NCBI RefSeq assembly: GCF_000420705.1
Contig: NZ_ATVL01000008.1
Coordinates: 62,001-126,000 of the forward strand
From: Hymenobacter norwichensis DSM 15439
Lineage (GTDB): Bacteria; Bacteroidota; Bacteroidia; Cytophagales; Hymenobacteraceae
DNA: 64,000 nt
Direction of reading: 5' to 3'
Part shown: positions 63,187-64,000 of the stretch, piece by piece
Position numbering within the stretch: position 1 is the stretch's first letter
Layout of the letters: each line of letters opens with the position of its first letter
The notes under the pieces: generated by a model
What the model was told of the DNA's origin: nothing
Seen by the model: only the letters and a program-made list of their open reading frames with translations
The model's database searches: none
Position numbers and translations under genes: made by a program

Positions 63187-64000
63187 ATGAAATCAGCTCT
63201 CCTTTCCTTGCTGGGGCTAAGTTTGAGTGGCCTCACCGCCCAGGCCCAATGGGTAAATCAACCCATTGCCTTCGCCAATACAGGCTCCATCCCTGCCTAC
63301 CTCGATGTAGTAGATGCTACCACTGTTTGGACGGCAACAGATGGTCTGACGCAATATGTGGCTCCGCAGCTAGGCCTCACCACCGATGGTGGCCAGACCT
63401 GGACGGTGCGCAATGTGCCCGTCCGCACTAACCAGCGCGAAACCATTACAGGGCTGAGTGCTCTCTCGGCTACCTCAGCCTGGGTGGTTACTGTGCCTGT
63501 AGATAGCGCCGGCAGCCGTATTCTGCACACCACCAACGGTGGTCAGACTTGGACTGTGCAGGGCCGGGGCACTGCTTTCTTCAATGCTGATAGCTACGCC
63601 GAAGTCGTGCATTTCTTTTCCGCTACGGATGGTGTGGTGGTTGGAGCCCCGCTCACTCAATCGTCCGGTCCCGAGGTGTATCGCACCACGGATGGCGGTG
63701 CAACCTGGTCGCCCGTGACGCTACCCCAAGCCTTGCTCAATGAGTATCCCGTGGGCATCCGGCCGGCCGTTGTGGGTAATACGATCTGGCTAGCTACTAC
63801 TAAGGGCCGCGTGTACCGCTCTACGGATCGGGGTGCTACCTGGACGGTCAGTGCCACCCCTACAGGGCAAGATCCTACGGGCCTAGCCTTCCGTGATGCA
63901 CAAAATGGACTTATGTCCTTCCTCGACGACAACGGCACCAACCACTTGCTTTACCGCACCACGGATGGGGGCGCGACCTGGACGCCGGTAACCTACGCTG
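63187..64000 (+). CDS. Secreted Asp-box (BNR/Ycf48-like) repeat protein, cut by the window edge
   Basis: The first 271 residues of a protein that runs past the window. It has a signal peptide (MKSALLSLLGLSLSGLTAQ, cleavage after AQAQ near 22). Five Asp-box motifs recur: TTDGGQTWTV, TTNGGQTWTV, TTDGGATWSP, STDRGATWTV and TTDGGATWTP. They lie at the loops of a beta-propeller as in BNR/sialidase-like and Ycf48-like proteins. In Cytophagales such proteins often end with a type IX sorting domain, which would lie outside the window. It could be a surface or extracellular protein. Confidence 0.85.
   Translation, partial: MKSALLSLLGLSLSGLTAQAQWVNQPIAFANTGSIPAYLDVVDATTVWTATDGLTQYVAPQLGLTTDGGQTWTVRNVPVRTNQRETITGLSALSATSAWVVTVPVDSAGSRILHTTNGGQTWTVQGRGTAFFNADSYAEVVHFFSATDGVVVGAPLTQSSGPEVYRTTDGGATWSPVTLPQALLNEYPVGIRPAVVGNTIWLATTKGRVYRSTDRGATWTVSATPTGQDPTGLAFRDAQNGLMSFLDDNGTNHLLYRTTDGGATWTPVTYA

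Overview
The window reads as a chromosomal segment of a GC-rich Bacteroidota, most likely a Hymenobacter-like member of the Cytophagales. This is inferred from several signs: a subtilase with a type IX secretion C-terminal domain, a short primary sigma factor, HU-CCDC81/SPOR and ExbB-ExbD-TonB envelope genes, a bacillithiol deacetylase, a histone H1-like basic protein, and promoter elements of the Bacteroidota form TAnnTTTG upstream of many genes.

Layout. 1-6 kb: heme oxygenase translationally coupled to a gene cut by the left edge, a zinc-ribbon protein, a secreted T9SS subtilase, a lipoprotein, mnmA, and a TrpF-like protein lacking the catalytic Cys. 6-24 kb: a metabolic/accessory stretch with a DinB/maleylpyruvate-isomerase-like protein, a carboxylesterase, secreted GH43 and GH42 glycosidases, two aldo/keto reductases, a Na+/H+ antiporter, an F420-reductase-like protein, an AraC regulator next to a zinc alcohol dehydrogenase, an acetyltransferase, a cupin and a three-subunit molybdenum aldehyde oxidoreductase (yagTSR/paoABC type). 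24-35 kb: a long minus-strand envelope series (giant TPR protein, outer-membrane barrel, HU/SPOR protein, exbB, exbD, tonB-like, folC, trmB). 35-41 kb: a lipoprotein, WYL regulator, RidA, a RES/Xre toxin-antitoxin pair, a Nudix hydrolase, a BLUF photoreceptor and small unknowns. 41-58 kb: core genes (holA, tyrS, H1-like protein, alpha-oxoamine synthase, biotin carboxylase, bshB1, M23/LysM peptidase, trxB, rpoD, pnp, rpsO, an LptF/G permease, a START-like protein).

From 58.2 kb the character changes. A tRNA with anticodon CAT is followed by a heavily broken tyrosine recombinase, a broken serine recombinase, and a cluster of small membrane proteins (tandem paralogues, one 5'-truncated) and lipoproteins. 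This looks like the remains of an integrated element. The window ends inside a secreted Asp-box (BNR/Ycf48-like) repeat protein.

The strongest signal not explained by genes is a family of long, imperfect, often internally iterated inverted repeats in the gaps between genes (about a dozen examples). They differ in sequence but share position: the arms abut or overlap stop codons and run close to start codons. Conventional short intrinsic terminators are also plentiful.
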